Positions 25,637 to 38,034 of a stretch of 64,000 nucleotides of DNA are shown here, piece by piece. The stretch comes from Glycine soja (Eukaryota > Streptophyta > Magnoliopsida > Fabales > Fabaceae). The stretch lies in assembly GCF_004193775.1 (NCBI RefSeq), contig NC_041016.1, positions 41,064,022 through 41,128,021 of the forward strand, given 5' to 3'. Each line of letters begins with the position of its first letter. Position 1 is the stretch's first letter. The notes under the pieces are model-generated. The model had not been told where the DNA came from, made no database searches, and was given only the letters and a program-made list of their open reading frames with translations. The translations under genes and the position numbers were made by a program.

Positions 25637-28256
25637 CCTTCTCTCCTCAAGTGCAAGCCTCTTGTGTAGCCGCTCTTGGTGATTAAAAAATTCCAAAAAC
25701 AAATCTCTCATGTCACTAGCTATCTTGAATTCTTGAGTTCTTGAGTGTACAACCTTCAAATTGTTGCTCGTTCCACTCTTTCCCTTTTGTAATATATTCT
25801 GCAAAAGCAAAATAATTATCAGTGAGGAAACATGCGGAGAATCACCCTTGGTTATTATCAAGGTCTTAAAAAGCAGTTTGCAACTACAATCCAATCACAT
25901 CAGCCGATCAAGAATAGCAATAAAAAGTGACCACATCTGTAATTTAAAACTTTGGTCATCATTTTCCCTCTAAACAACTTCAGGAGTCCACTACAGAACC
26001 TACTGAAGTAAACTTGGTGATACAATTAATATGTCTAAAACTATAAAGTTGAGTCAGAATATGAGAATCAGATTTTCAGAATCAATGATGGCATGGCATG
26101 TATTCTCATTATGTTCACAGTCCCTCTGGTGAACCAAATGCCCCTACAACTTCATCAATAAATTTAATGATTTACATGGTGCCTTAGTTTGACCATGTGG
26201 CAATCCTAGTCTTGACCAATCACCATGCTCCACTACTAAACCTGGAACTATTCATTTTGTTGGCAAGAAGGAGAAGAGATGTTTGTGCATAATAGCTACC
26301 TTTGTAACATGCACCAATCTTCCTATTGATGCTTTAATGTTTTTGAGCCCCACTGGCTTTTCAAGTATCACCCATGGCCTAGAAAAAGGTAGTTAAATAG
26401 CAAATAAAAACAATCATACAACACATACAGAATTTTGTAAGCATAGTTAGTTAAACTAATTAAATAATTACTACAAAAAAAATTGGCAAGCCTTGTTTCA
26501 ACATTAAGTTGATTGACACAGACGTTTACTTTTCACAGTTGAACAACCAACAATGAAAAGCCATAGTAGATTGTGCTTGAAATCTATAGGGCAAACATCA
26601 TATTAATAACTATACATACAAAATACCTACCAGTTGAAGATGTTACGATGCAGTTGGGATTATTCAAAAAGTCACACAGCTCTTGGAACTCTTTTTCAGA
26701 ATCCAACACAATGGCTCCCCAAGTATATACCTCCAATGACAAATTCAGAAAAATGAAGACACTAGCTGATACTGAAGTATGTCTATGTAAGATCTCTGTA
26801 ATTGCTGATGGACATAAAACTCTGTCAATATTTGCAATCAATATCATACACACATTGGTTTTTGTTACTTCAAGAACCCTATCTTCCATGTCATGACAAC
26901 TAACTACAAACCAAATGAACGAAGAAAACAAAAACCAAATGAAAATCTGAGGAAAAAGTTTGAAGAATTATATTATAGAACGTCATAAATAATATAAAGA
27001 ACAACCACACTAAATAAAAGCAAAGGGTGATAAAAATGATATATGGGTGTAAAGCATATAGGCCAATGTACGAACATGCATAAGGGTAGAGAAAAAAACA
27101 AAAAACAAGTTTGTCAGATAAGCAATTTTACATAGGATCAAACAAGGGCTCCCAAGGATTTGAGTCGTTTGACCATAAAACTTAAAGGAGGATAGTAATA
27201 GCTCAACTACAATAAGAATTATATCATAAAAGAAGTAATACATAAGGATTCACATGAAAATATTTGTAACTAAAAAAAATAGCTATGGCATTATAAGTAG
27301 GAAGAGATAGGTTACAACAAAAATAGGAATGTCATATTGTTCTTAATTCATGGCCATAGCAATAGATCACTGCAGAAGTAAAATGACCAAAGGAAAAAAA
27401 GAATCAATGTTCCATAGAACATCAATTATGAAGAAATTCATCAGTAGAATTAGAGCAACGACTTTGTCAAAGACCAGAGATCAAGCAAAAATAAAGAGCA
27501 AAGCAAATCTTCGTAAAAGAAACTGAACAGATCAGAGAAGAAAATCAAATACACAATCAACCTAAATGCATAAAACACAAGTTGCCAGGTCTAGATGGAC
27601 CATATTTTTCATTTCAAGCCAGACACCCATCAGTCCATTCAAATTGTGTCACAACTCAGCCCATCCATAAAATCAATAGGCCAAGAGGCCATTTTGTTAA
27701 CCACATTCTGAGTTGTAACTCCAACAATTTACCATGGCAATGGGACAATGTCAAATTTACTTGACACAGTCCTACTTGTAGCCAATCATTTAGAATATGA
27801 CTCAATTGTACAAGTCTAGTAAACAAAATCATATGATCCTAAATGTTGACATGTGATTTTGACTGCTATAGTGCTATAGCAAGATGGTCCCTACTTCCTA
27901 ATAAAAGCTACACTACACAATCAAAAGAAGAAGAAAAATGTTTCCTTTTGGGTGATAAGAAAACAAGTTCATACTTCCAAATTACGCGTGTTGCCAATCT
28001 ATTTATTTAATGACGCAAGTAAACGACAACAAGAGAGGTACGGGAGTGAACGACACTCGCTGTCCTGAACCTGTTTGGAGAGGGGTCTGAAGCGTTCCCC
28101 AAACTCGGAGGCTCGAAACGCGTTGTCGTATTCGTCAGGGAGGTTCAAGTACTTCACTGTCAGAGTTTCTCCCTCCAGCGAAACGCGCGCCGTGTACCAC
28201 GCGTCGTCCTTGCACGCTCTGAACTCCACCCTGTAGTGATCGCTCTCCGCCAACAT
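25637..28256 (-). pseudogene. Partial plant gene, possible SAWADEE-type chromatin protein, middle missing
   Basis: Four exon-like segments on the minus strand belong together. The first (from ATG 28256) gives 'MLAESDHYRVEFRACKDD' then 'AWYTARVSLEGETLTVKYLN', ending around 'KQVQDSECR'. The next three join cleanly: 26903-26627 ('MEDRVLEVTKTNVCMILI' ... 'LVYTWGAIVLDSEKEF'-like sequence, ending 'SSTG'), 26378-26300 ('RPWVILEKPVGLKNIKAS') and 25798-25637 ('SRTQEFKIASDMRDLFLEFF' ... 'LHKRLALEERR'), all with GT-AG borders and a shared frame. The first exon resembles the small plant protein class with a SAWADEE-like fold that reads modified chromatin; that name is from memory of the pattern and uncertain. 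About 1 kb between 26.9 and 28.0 kb shows none of the expected middle exons, and no good donor follows 'DSECR'. I also found no terminal exon below 25637. It may be truncated or use exons I cannot recognise. Confidence 0.5.
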
Positions 28257-28415
28257 CGTTTTCTTCTTCGTTGCCTTCGCTAAATACCAAATTAAACTGC
28301 GTCGTTTTCTTTGCTTTCTGCTGCGGCTTCGTATTTTATTCCACTTTCTTTTTTTGGTGAAGATTTCATTCCTCTTTCTACCCGAGTCTTTAATTATTTA
28401 ATGATAAAACAAGAT

Positions 28416-28762
28416 AGGATTAATTAAGATTTTAATATTTCAATTTTTTTATATTATAATTTTTGTCGCTCAAAATATTTTTTGATAATTTTTAATCTTT
28501 TATTAATTTTTTGTCATCATTTTTAAGTTTTTCTAAAAAAATTATCTATTTTAATTCCTTATTTATTTTTATGGTTCAAAAATAGTCTGCAAATATAAAA
28601 TAAACAAAGAAATAAAAAATTGACAAATATTTTTAAAAGAACTAAAATTACTAATAAAAAATTAATAAAAGACTATAAAAAAATTTATGGAACTAAAAAT
28701 TAGAATTTAAAAAAATTACAAAAGAATTTAAAAAATTGGGGAACTAAAAACTAACTTAATCC
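28416..28762. repeat. Imperfect inverted repeat, MITE-like
   Basis: The left half has 'ttttaatcttttattaattt' and the right half 'aaattaataaaagactataa', its approximate reverse complement, with 'ggattaa' and 'ttaatcc' at the outer ends. It lies in AT-rich DNA just upstream of the SAWADEE-like first exon. No ORF is present. The neighbouring 28770-29150 holds nothing recognised apart from a short (TG)n run near 29100. Confidence 0.55.
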
Positions 28763-29159
28763 ACTGACAAAATAGTATATGTTTTAGTATTAAAAAAAAT
28801 AATTGATATGGTGTAACGTTTTTCATTTACTACAAATTAACATTACCTAGGTTATTTATTTTTTTATATCAATGTTTGATTTATAATAATGTTTAGGGGA
28901 TTGCAAATATATTTTAATTTTTTGTAAATATTATTTAATTTAATTTTTAGGTCTCTAAAAGTTAGTATTTTGTTAGTTTTGATTTTTACAAAGAGGAAAA
29001 GGTTTTAATTATTATAAATTTGATTTTTAAAACATAACATCTTCAAATTTTGAGTTTTCTAAGAATCTTGAGTTACAAATAATATTCCTAAAAAATAGTG
29101 TGTGTGTGTGTGTTTTCTCGTGTCAACGTCTGAGTAGTTCCCAGTAAATATTTTATTTT

Positions 29160-30155
29160 TTGTAGGTAAAATTGTACTTTTGGTCCCCTAATTTTATTCC
29201 AATTTCGATTTTGGTCCCCTTATAATTTAATTCGCACATTTGGTCCCTAAGTTTTATAAATCTCTTTATAAATTCAGCCAAATTTCATTACTGGAGAAGT
29301 TGTATTTCAAATTTCAAACAAAAATATCATTGTCATACATACACCACTTATAAAACTCCAAACAATAGCTCCGATAGGCAGTTGCAATAGCTATAACAAA
29401 AATTGAAAAAATATTTCCTTTTAATTGTCGACTATCAAAAAAATCAAAAAAGGTTACGAGATTTATATTAACTGTATTCAGTATAAGTTCAAGACAATAA
29501 CACATAAGGGCTCTAACCATATTCCAACTAGTCGTATACACATAATATCACATGGGGGAGCAAAAAAAAAAAATAGGGGTTATTACAGAATCTGTTAAAG
29601 TAAGAGATCTGAAAATTTCAGACCCAGGTTGGGATTCATGTGTCATTTTTTCAAGTTGAATAACCCCAGAAGTGGGAGAGAGACAAAAAGAGTGATTTTT
29701 CTCAAGGTTCCAAGTGAGTGAAAAACTTGCGATGAAAAAGAAGTGCGAGATTTATCAAGACCTACCATGTCTCTAGCACCAGTGGCTAAATCACTCAAAA
29801 GACCAATTTTGCAGGAACAATTTATAAATGAATTTATAAAACTGGAGGATTAAATGTGTGAATTAAACTATAGGCGGACCAAAATCGAAATTGGAGTAAA
29901 ACTGAGAGACCAAAAGTGTAATTTTACCTACAAAAAAATGAAGGCTTTACAGGAAACCACTCAGGCATTGACACGTGGCATTGACACATGGCAGTCAACG
30001 TCAGAGGTTAACGATCAACGTCCAAATCAGACTTTCAGGATCAATTTTGCAGGAATTTATAAAACTGAAAGACTAAATTTGTGAATTAAATTATAAGGAG
30101 AACAAATCCGTAATTGAAGATAAAGTAAGAGACCAATTTTATAATTTTGCCTTCA
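29160..30155. mobile_element. Element with ~115-bp terminal inverted repeats plus an extra end copy
   Basis: The segment 29160-29275 ('gtaggtaaaattgtactttt', 'ttggtcccc', 'ccaatttcgattttggtcc') is matched in inverted orientation at about 29825-29935. A third, more diverged copy of the right end lies at about 30050-30150. Between the arms is about 550 bp without recognised coding. The structure suggests a non-autonomous DNA element with long TIRs whose right end was duplicated, or two elements sharing a border. I could not define a target duplication. Confidence 0.6.
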
Positions 30156-30284
30156 ATTTAATCTGATGACTTTTAATAACTGGTTAAAAAGGTCACGCAC
30201 TCTCACTAAGTCCTCAAGACATCACATCACATCATCTCTTGTTACTCCTGTCTCACATTTTTTATAATGATTAAATAATTCATT

Positions 30285-30805
30285 AGTTGTTATAATTTGA
30301 TGATTCATATATTTTAGTTTTTATAGTTTGAAATTAATCTTTTAATTTTATAATTTATATTTTACTTTTTTAGTCTCAATAATTTAAAAGTGATTCTTTT
30401 AATTCTTATAATTTATATTTTAATTCTCTTTTAGTCTCTTAAGTGATCTTTTTAATTCCTATAATTTATATTTTAATTACCTTTTAGTCCTTAATAAAAA
30501 ATATATAAAACTAGTTAACTATAAATTATCTTGCAATAAATTAGTTACAAATTACTTGTTAATATTTTTATAGTCAATTGTAATTGATAATATTATTCAT
30601 ATTTTAATGATAATGACTAAAAGATAATTAAAATATAAAGTATTGAACTAAAAAGATTACTTTTAAACTATAAGAACTAAAAAAAAATTAAAATAAAAAT
30701 TATAAAAACTAAAAAAACAATTTCAAACTATAAGGACTAAAATAAAATTAAAATATAAATTATATAAATTAAAAAATTCATTATAAAACTATAAGAACTA
30801 AAAAA
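30285..30805. repeat. Palindromic dispersed repeat
   Basis: Left arm phrases such as 'aattcttataatttatattt' and 'tttttagtc' are reverse-complemented in the right arm ('aaatataaattatataaatt', 'gactaaaa'). The centre near 30540-30590 has 'ataaattagttacaaatta'. The right arm matches the interrupted copy at 4800-5560, so this is a dispersed family. Confidence 0.65.
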
Positions 30806-30809
30806 TATA

Positions 30810-32305
30810 TGAAATTATCTTTTCTTTTATCTTTTCTCATCTACCATGCCTTCCTTTTTTTCTCACATGGTCAGACGTTCTTTACTTAAAGCTTTAATTT
30901 TTTTTCTTTTAATTTAATATTTTTCTGTTTTTTATTTTTATAAAATTATTATTTTTAATCTTTATAAATTATATTTTTTTATTATTTAAAAAACTTTAAA
31001 TAATATTTTAAATAGTAAAAAATATTATCTAAAATATTATAAAAATAAAAATAAAACAAATATAATTTACGATGATTAAAAAAATTATAAGGATGAAGAA
31101 AAAAAATACTAAAATATAAAAATTAAAAGAATATTTAAACCTTAATTAAATCTATTTGAATTTGGGTGACATATTTTTTGTAATCAGTGTTATATGCTTT
31201 GAATCAAGATATTAGAACCACCTATTTTAAGGGTACAAGAAGCATAAAAATTGGATAAAAATCACTATCAAAAGTCTATTTGTAACTCTCCGGTTAAGCC
31301 TTCAGTTTATGTCCAAATAGATAAAACAAAAGAAATTTACTTTTGAAAACAAAGAAAAAGCTATGTAGAGGGAAAATAAGGAGACCAAAGTTCATGTGAG
31401 GGACTCTAACAGGGAGCACGTGACATTCTTTAGTGAATTATTAAAAACCATTAAATTAAATTAAACGAGTGGATGGGATTTAATGTGAAACTTAAATTTA
31501 ACACATTGGTGACATTTGATCATAATTATATATTTCTGTAACTTGTGCACAGGGGTCATCTCCTTAGTCATTTAGCCAGCATGATTTTTTTTGGCAAGAC
31601 AGATATAAAAGGAAATGCATTGTTGAAGGAAAAAAAAATTAATATTTATAATAAAGTTGGTGTTCAAACTACAAAACATTGTTTGTAAAATTAAGAAAAT
31701 ACAAATAAAATTCAGTTGGTATTACTAAGCCAATCTCCAAATTTTATCATAACTCTTGTAGTAAAATGTAACTTCATCTACATGACTACGACATTCCATC
31801 CATTACATAGGAGGGCCAATTATCATATGTTGGCCGCAGGCATCAAGATGCGGCGCGACGACTAAGGGAGGATTGATTCACTCTCACAGACCTCCCGTTC
31901 CGAAAATCAAATAACTAAACAGTAGTTAAACCCCTCAAAATCCTAAGCTACACCTAACACGATAAATCTATGAAAACCAAACCTTGGATAGAGCAGGTCT
32001 AAACTCAATGTTGTTCCCTTTGCTCAGAATATAAACAAAGAGAAGAATCATTGCACAGCACAATGCCCACCACAATGCATCTAGAACCCTCTTATGCTTT
32101 AGAAGACATATCATGTGTTGTTAGAAGACATATCATGTGTCGATAAAGTAAAGAAGAGAGGAAAAATGTTGATGAAAAACGAAGACGTAGAGAAGAGAAT
32201 GATGAATTGAAGAACCTAAACTAAGAATATATATAAAAAAAACAGACCAAAAAGACCAATGTCACCCGCTCTCTCTCTCTCTGTCACCACCATTACATCC
32301 GCCTG
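30810..32305. other. AT-rich intergenic sequence
   Basis: No gene was recognised. A short GC-richer patch at about 31815-31900 ('ggcatcaagatgcggcgcga') and a 20-bp direct duplication 'ttagaagacatatcatgtgt' at about 32100 and 32120 are the only distinct features. Confidence 0.5.
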
Positions 32306-32309
32306 CAAC

Positions 32310-32401
32310 CAAGACAAAACTTTAATGTCCAAACTAAGGGAATATGAAACTAATTCACAAAGTTGAGTACTCTGAAGCTCTGAACACAATTGTAAGGAAC
32401 C

Positions 32402-32433
<32 letters not shown>

Positions 32434-32846
32434 CAAATATAAATAATAACCTGCAACAAACCCACACAAAACTTTAATGTCCAAACTCCAAACTTCCAAA
32501 CAAAAAGATTTTGGAAAAATTCAGCAACTTGTTGAACATTCTTCCAGAAAGATCAAGTTATTTATACAACTGAATTAGTATATGACATTATTCTTAAGCA
32601 CTTTCAAAATCAAAATGAGATTAAATTAAAATTTGTAGCCAAAAGTACATTCTTTGAAGCATAAGGTGTCATATCATTTGATAGAGTGGAGAGGAGACAA
32701 AACCTTGGATGTCACATACATTTTCCCTTAAATAGCTCCCTCACAAGCTCACAACACAACCAAGAATAAGATAGATTTACAAATTTATGGGGCAAACAAA
32801 TAGATAGATTCTCTTCTGAATAAAAAAATAAAAAGGGTTCTCTTTG

Positions 32847-32894
<48 letters not shown>

Positions 32895-33387
32895 AACAAT
32901 ATAAATAATAACCTGCAACAAACCCAGACAAAACTTTAATGTCCAAACTAAGGAAAGATGAAACTAATTCACAAAGTTATGAGTACTATGAAGCTCTGAA
33001 CGCAATTGTAAGGGACCATATAAATAATAATAATCATAATAATAAACAATATAAATGATAACCTGCAACAAACCCAAACAAAAGTTTAATGTCCAAACTC
33101 CAAACTTCCAAACAAAAAGATTTTATTATCCTTAAGCACTTTCAAAATCAAAATGAGATTAAATTGAAATTCGTAGCAAAAAGTACCTTATTTGAAGCAT
33201 AAGGTGTAATATCATTTGATAGAGTGGAGAGCAGGCACAACCTTGGATGTCCCAGACATTTCCCCTTAAATAGCTCTATCACAAGCTCACAACACAACCA
33301 AGAATAAGATAGATTTGCAAATTTCTGGGGCAAACAAATATAGATAGATTCTCTTTCGTGAAAAATATAAAAAGGGTTCTCTTTGTT

Positions 33388-33421
<34 letters not shown>

Positions 33422-33600
33422 TAATAATAATAACCTGCAAGAAACCCAAACAAAACTTTAATGTCCAAACTAAGAAAAGATGAAACTAATTCACAAAGTT
33501 ATGAGGACTCTGAAGCTCTGAACGCAATTGTAAGGGACCATATAAAAAATGATAATAATAAACAATATAAATAATAACCTGCAACAAACCCAGTCAAATA
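32310..33600. repeat. Tandem segmental duplication (~520-615-bp units) with TTA/AAT microsatellites
   Basis: The marker 'aactttaatgtccaaact' recurs near 32318, 32469, 32933, 33078 and 33453. 'aagcactttcaaaatcaaaa' recurs at 32597 and 33136, 'accttggatgtc' at 32702 and 33240, and 'aagctcacaacacaaccaag' at about 32744 and 33282. The units are separated by AAT or TTA trinucleotide runs (about 32402-32432, 32848-32893, 33022-33045 and 33390-33433). Long Tyr- or Asn-run reading frames here are only translations of these runs. Confidence 0.85.
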
Positions 33601-34590
33601 ATCAACTAATCATCGCATCAAAATAATCTTCAACACACCAAACTAAAGAAGATATCAGCAATGGCCATCCCATGTATGCCCACAAATAGTTTAAACTTTT
33701 TCACAATTTAAAATACTAAATTCAGATAAATTCAAAAGATCTCAGAAGCTAACAAAACAGAATGCTTTCCTAGATTACAAGTTTTGACTTAAAATTGATA
33801 TAGTTCATAGTGACAATCTAGCAACCACACTGTCAAAAAGTTATAACAGGAAAAAAATTTCATACCTCAAAAATTACCATACAACAAAATTAAAATGAAA
33901 TATTGAATTAGGATTTGAAATTTTATAGTTTTAGGCCTGATCCAATTTCAGACTTGATCTAATAATTGGATTTGAATTGGAACAATTTTCAGCTCTATTC
34001 TATCTTTTTTTTAAATACTAAATAAATAATAAAATATATAATAAAAGATGATTTAAAACATTAAACATTTCATTTATCTATTATTATATAACTTATAATA
34101 TAAAATTTTAAATATATACATTACTAAAAATAAATTTACACAACTTGAAAACTTAATTATGCATCTTAACTCATAGTTATTAAGAATTTATCTGTAAATA
34201 TATTTTTGATAGATTGGTATAATTTATGAGATAATTTTACAAATATATAAGAATAATATAAACGTGAGTGACATAAATTTGTGTAAAAAAAACATATATA
34301 TACATATACGTATAAACAATTTCGGTTTGGATTGAATCACACCAATTTTTAAAATCAAATCTAATCCAGCTAAATTAAAATTTTCAGTCTATTCATTTTT
34401 TTTATTTTCAATTTTTTGGATCAATTTTTTCAGTCGTCAATAGATCGAATCAGTTTATGAACACCCCTAACAAAAAGGGTAATTGAACTTCACTAATTAA
34501 ACAATATATATGGCGCCTTTATATACACAAAAGGCAACAAAATGTAATATTTAAGTGGAAAAATGATTAAGCACTAAGAGTTTGAATTTG
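33600..34590. other. AT-rich sequence with a probable decayed hAT-type MITE
   Basis: No gene was recognised. The stretch about 33925-34470 has internal 'tttcggtttggattgaatca' and ends 'tgaacacccctaa', which looks like the right end of a hAT-type MITE. The matching left end is not clear. It shares a segment with 34949-35068. Confidence 0.4.
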
Positions 34591-34992
34591 GTGAGTTCAG
34601 GTCTACCTGCATAGATGACTGATAATACTCACTTCCCATTCTAGTTTGTTGACCACTTGATATCATCCCTAGTGTGGCTCCAGACCTGGGCGACAGCGGA
34701 GGCATGAGATATTGACAAAATTCATTTCATATTGGCAAAATGCCAAGCAGTTCAACAAATAATTATAAATATAAAAATTTATAATGGAGCAAATTCTCCT
34801 CTGGAATTTTGAATATCATAGCTTCAGTCAATGAATCATCTCCTTGTTGAAGTCATGACAATTAATAAGAATCCCTATGTCAAACAAAGGATGTTGAATT
34901 AAATTAGAATGAAGTTGAAACATATCATTGGGATGATTAAGCAAGGGCAAATATATAAGAATAATATAAACGTGAGTGACATAAATTTGTTT

Positions 34993-35036
<44 letters not shown>

Positions 35037-35068
35037 AATTTCGGTTTGGTTGAATCAGACCAATTTTT
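34241..35068 (+). repeat. Direct duplication of a ~115-bp segment
   Basis: 34241-34351 and 34949-35068 share 'aaatatataagaataatata', 'aacgtgagtgacataaattt' and 'ataaacaatttcggtttgg'. The second copy has a pure (AT)n run (34998-35032) where the first has 'acatatatatacatatacg'. The second copy interrupts the candidate coding segments on the minus strand at 34.8-35.2 kb. Confidence 0.8.
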
Positions 35069-35402
35069 ATAAACAATTGAGGACTTCGCAGTGATTGAGT
35101 ATGACCGCTACCCATAGCCATCAATGAAGAATGAAATTCAGATTGGGGATGTATGATGTTATGATGTGCATCTTGAGACTCTTGCAATTGCTGAGCATGA
35201 ATTAAAGAACAATACTAAAAGCATATGCAAAACAACACCAAAGCTTTGTCCCAAAAATTAAAAAGTTAACACAAATACGCTATTAAGATCATTAGGAGCA
35301 AAGTGAGGAAGTAGATTGAGAACCAACTTACAAATGTTTCTCCTTTATCACATAATCCTTCTTCAAAAAGTAATCATAAGCTCTATAAATCTCTTGCATC
35401 TA
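34593..35402 (-). other. Candidate exons of an unassigned minus-strand gene
   Basis: Several minus-strand segments look coding rather than random. One is 'MQEIYRAYDYFLKKDYVI' (about 35402-35333) ending at a GTAAGT donor. Next is 'QLQESQDAHHNIIHPQSEFH' with 'SSLMAMGSGHTQSL' (about 35193-35080) after a CTCAG acceptor. Then 'LPLLNHPNDMFQLHSNLIQ' (about 34945-34890), then 'SGATLGMISSGQQTRMGSEY' ending 'VDLNSPNSNS' and TAG (about 34682-34593). The Gln/Ser/Met-rich composition and a DLN-containing end would fit a transcriptional regulator, but I do not recognise the family. A duplicated repeat splits the middle, so this may be a broken gene. Confidence 0.3.
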
Positions 35403-35533
35403 CATTGCATCTACACATCGAACGAAAATTTTGTATCATTATCTTAAACCTCATAGATCAAAATATGTTTCATGTTATGTATATTAAATTGACAAATAAA
35501 AATAAAAATTTAGAGAGAACAACATGAAAATAA

Positions 35534-35764
35534 TCAGGAAAGAAAATCTAGACACAAACTACTGAAATCAAGAAGTGAATGAAATAACCCATAATAATGA
35601 GCACAATGTGAGGATAACAAACAAATGAATATATAAGAAACAACAGCCTGGGTATAGGAGATCGCGTGTGAACCAATAAGAAGGTTCTCTGGTTTAATAT
35701 CGCTATAATAAAGAGATGGAAATCGTTCTCCAATTAATCTTGTCCCTTGCTTGCTCACATTCAT
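35534..35764 (-). pseudogene. Possible protein-kinase-like exon fragment
   Basis: A 76-codon minus-strand frame contains 'FPSLYYSDIKPENLLIGSHA'. 'DIKPENLL' is the catalytic-loop signature of Ser/Thr kinases, but the usual 'HRD' is 'YSD' and no other kinase subdomain (glycine loop, DFG, APE) was found nearby. It is at best an isolated exon or relic, and a chance match cannot be ruled out. Confidence 0.25.
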
Positions 35765-37090
35765 ATATGTAGTTTTGTCCCATCATGTTATACCTTTTTA
35801 ATTAATTCTTCACATTTTGCTAATTAATCACCCAATTAGAAGCATATGGTCCATACTGTACCTATATAAAAAATGGCCAATTGGGTTTGTTGAAAAGGAA
35901 AATGGTGGTGACCACGATTGGGGAACTCGTTTTTTTTCTCCATGCCGAAAGCTAGCTCTTGTCTAATTTGCACTTGTCTTAGAAGCAACAAAGACATAGT
36001 GGTGACTAATCAATGGAGGGTAGATATAAAATTATATTATATTCTTGGTCAAATAGAATCATAACTTTGCATAATTTCACACGTACAGTGGGGATAGTTG
36101 TTATTATTAAATTCAGGCACAACCAATTCTAGTCCAAATACTAAATCTCCTTTTGTTTTTCTCAGTTGGTGCAATCTTGTCCCCATGTCATTATATATCT
36201 TCCAATTTCCCAATCATCACATGATATAAATTGTAGCACTGCCAACCAATAACAACGTATTATTTGCATAAGAAGTGGTACACCAGTATAAACCTCACAC
36301 AAGTTGGATCAACAAACAAAGGTTTTCTCCTCCATTTTCATGTAGAATCCCCTCCACAAACCTTCAAAGCAGTCGAAATATGTTAAATTTCATTTTAAAA
36401 TTATTTAATATTAAGTGAAGTTGTTTAATGGGTATATTAGGATTTTTAAAAACAACCCGTAACCATAATTTTAGCCTTGATATCAAAGCTTTAATAGTTT
36501 CTTTTCTTTCATATATCAAATCATGACCACAATCAAGACCACATCAACTATATTTGTTTGGAACTTTTCACAATATGAAAGATGACGAAAAAATTGTTGA
36601 TAGTGGCCACAACAACAATGTAATCCACAAACAACAACATATGGGGAGAGGAAAAGAAGGAATGTTGTTGTATGATATATACTTACAATAGTTACACGCC
36701 TTTGACTGAAATATTTGCATTTTTGTGATTCCTTGTAAAGATCACCTTTGGGTGCATACTATAAAATGAAATAAACTCGTTTCTATAATAGATAATTCAT
36801 AAATCATAAACAGGGAGGTATCCCAAAACCAGCACACACATAAATTTTTAAGATTAAAAACTAAAACTTCATTTAGGCATTTCACCAAACACATAACTTA
36901 CAACTCATTTCACCAACAATGTAACCACATGACAGTTAACGCTTCCTAAAAGAAAAATGGTTTTCTTTGTTATCGCCACCTACACTAGCCATGTGGGTAT
37001 ACAAATAAAAACCCAAATCCGTAAATTTTAATTTTTGTAGGAATTGAGAATATCAATGAAATTGAATTAATAAAAAAAGGGAAAATTAAG
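35765..37090. other. AT-rich sequence, nothing recognised
   Basis: No coding exon, repeat end or RNA gene was seen on either strand. The content is AT-rich with short A/T runs. Confidence 0.45.
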
Positions 37091-37200
37091 GAATGGATAA
37101 AGGTAAAACCTTTTCTGTGCGGCTTCGACAGCTTTGGCATGTGCTTCTTCAGAGGTCAATCTTTCTTCTTCCTTGCAAATGCATTTGTCTACGCTAAAGC
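37091..37200 (-). other. Candidate single exon
   Basis: On the minus strand 'KEEERLTSEEAHAKAVEAAQ' is followed by 'KR' and a GTTTTACC donor-like site at about 37108. The Glu/Ala-rich helix-like composition stands out from the AT-rich background. It could be an upstream exon of the candidate gene at 34593-35402, in the same direction, but no intermediate exons link them. Confidence 0.25.
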
Positions 37201-37912
37201 AACCAAAGCAAAGACCCATCTTTGGTGTTTCTCTCTCTTCCTCTCCTTCTTTGGTTTGGGCTTTCTCTTTCTCTTACAATTTCTATTTAATTTAAAATTC
37301 TTATGTACCCTCTATCACCATGAGTAAAATACTATCTAAGATTGCAAAATTTAAGGAAAGAGGGTTAGATTTTGACCTCCAGTACAAAAGAGATACAATG
37401 ATGATCCTTTCCCAAACATCTAAAAACATCTAAAAAAGTTTCAACAAACAACAATAACAACAGCGGGGGGTGCTTTAACTGGGAACAAACAAAATCAACA
37501 AAATAATTAAGAGAAGAACATTGAATAGCAAAAGAATATTGTATTAGGCGCGAAAGCTCAGCTCTTTGATGTTGATGCTGTAAACAAATATGGGTGAATA
37601 TCAGTTGAGAAGTTTGTGCACTGGAAACAAACAAAGCGAAGGCAATTAGTAAGCAAGGAAACATGCATAATAGCTAACAAAAAAAAGTCATGCCTGCTGG
37701 AGTCTTCTTCGTTGGTGACCTTGCAGAACCAAAAGAAGCAAGAGCTAAACAATAAAGCCTTAACACAAAAGAAAAATGGTGTTTTCTGCAAGACAACGCT
37801 GCCACCGCCACTGCATGCGTCTGAAACATGCACTAGTGAAATGACAGAGAAGCAAGTAAACTAATACAAAGTAAAAGAAAAAAGGAGGGAAGAAGCAAAA
37901 GTTTGACGGGAT

Positions 37913-38034
37913 GGAAATGTGAGAACCAAGGCACCAAAAAATGGAGGCAAACAGTGTGCAGCAAGCCACGTACGGAAATGTGAGAACCAAGGCACCACAA
38001 AATGGAGGCAAACAGTGTGCAGCAAGCCACGTGG
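37913..38034 (+). repeat. 61-bp tandem duplication
   Basis: A unit starting 'ggaaatgtgagaaccaaggc' and ending 'gcagcaagccacgt' is present twice, at 37913-37973 and 37974-38034, nearly identical. The repeat contains CACGTGG at its right end (about 38027). The overlapping reading frames in this area share the repeat and are not convincing genes. Confidence 0.9.

Noticed and set aside
26573..26896. 107-codon plus-strand frame
   Set aside because: It is antisense to the exon at 26903-26627, which has proper splice borders and joins its neighbours in frame.
32216..33468. Tyr-run and Asn-run reading frames
   Set aside because: They are translations of TTA/AAT microsatellites and the tandem units, with no recognisable domain.
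35534..35764. Complete protein kinase gene
   Set aside because: Only a DIKPENLL-like catalytic-loop match is present; other kinase motifs are missing, so I list only a possible fragment.
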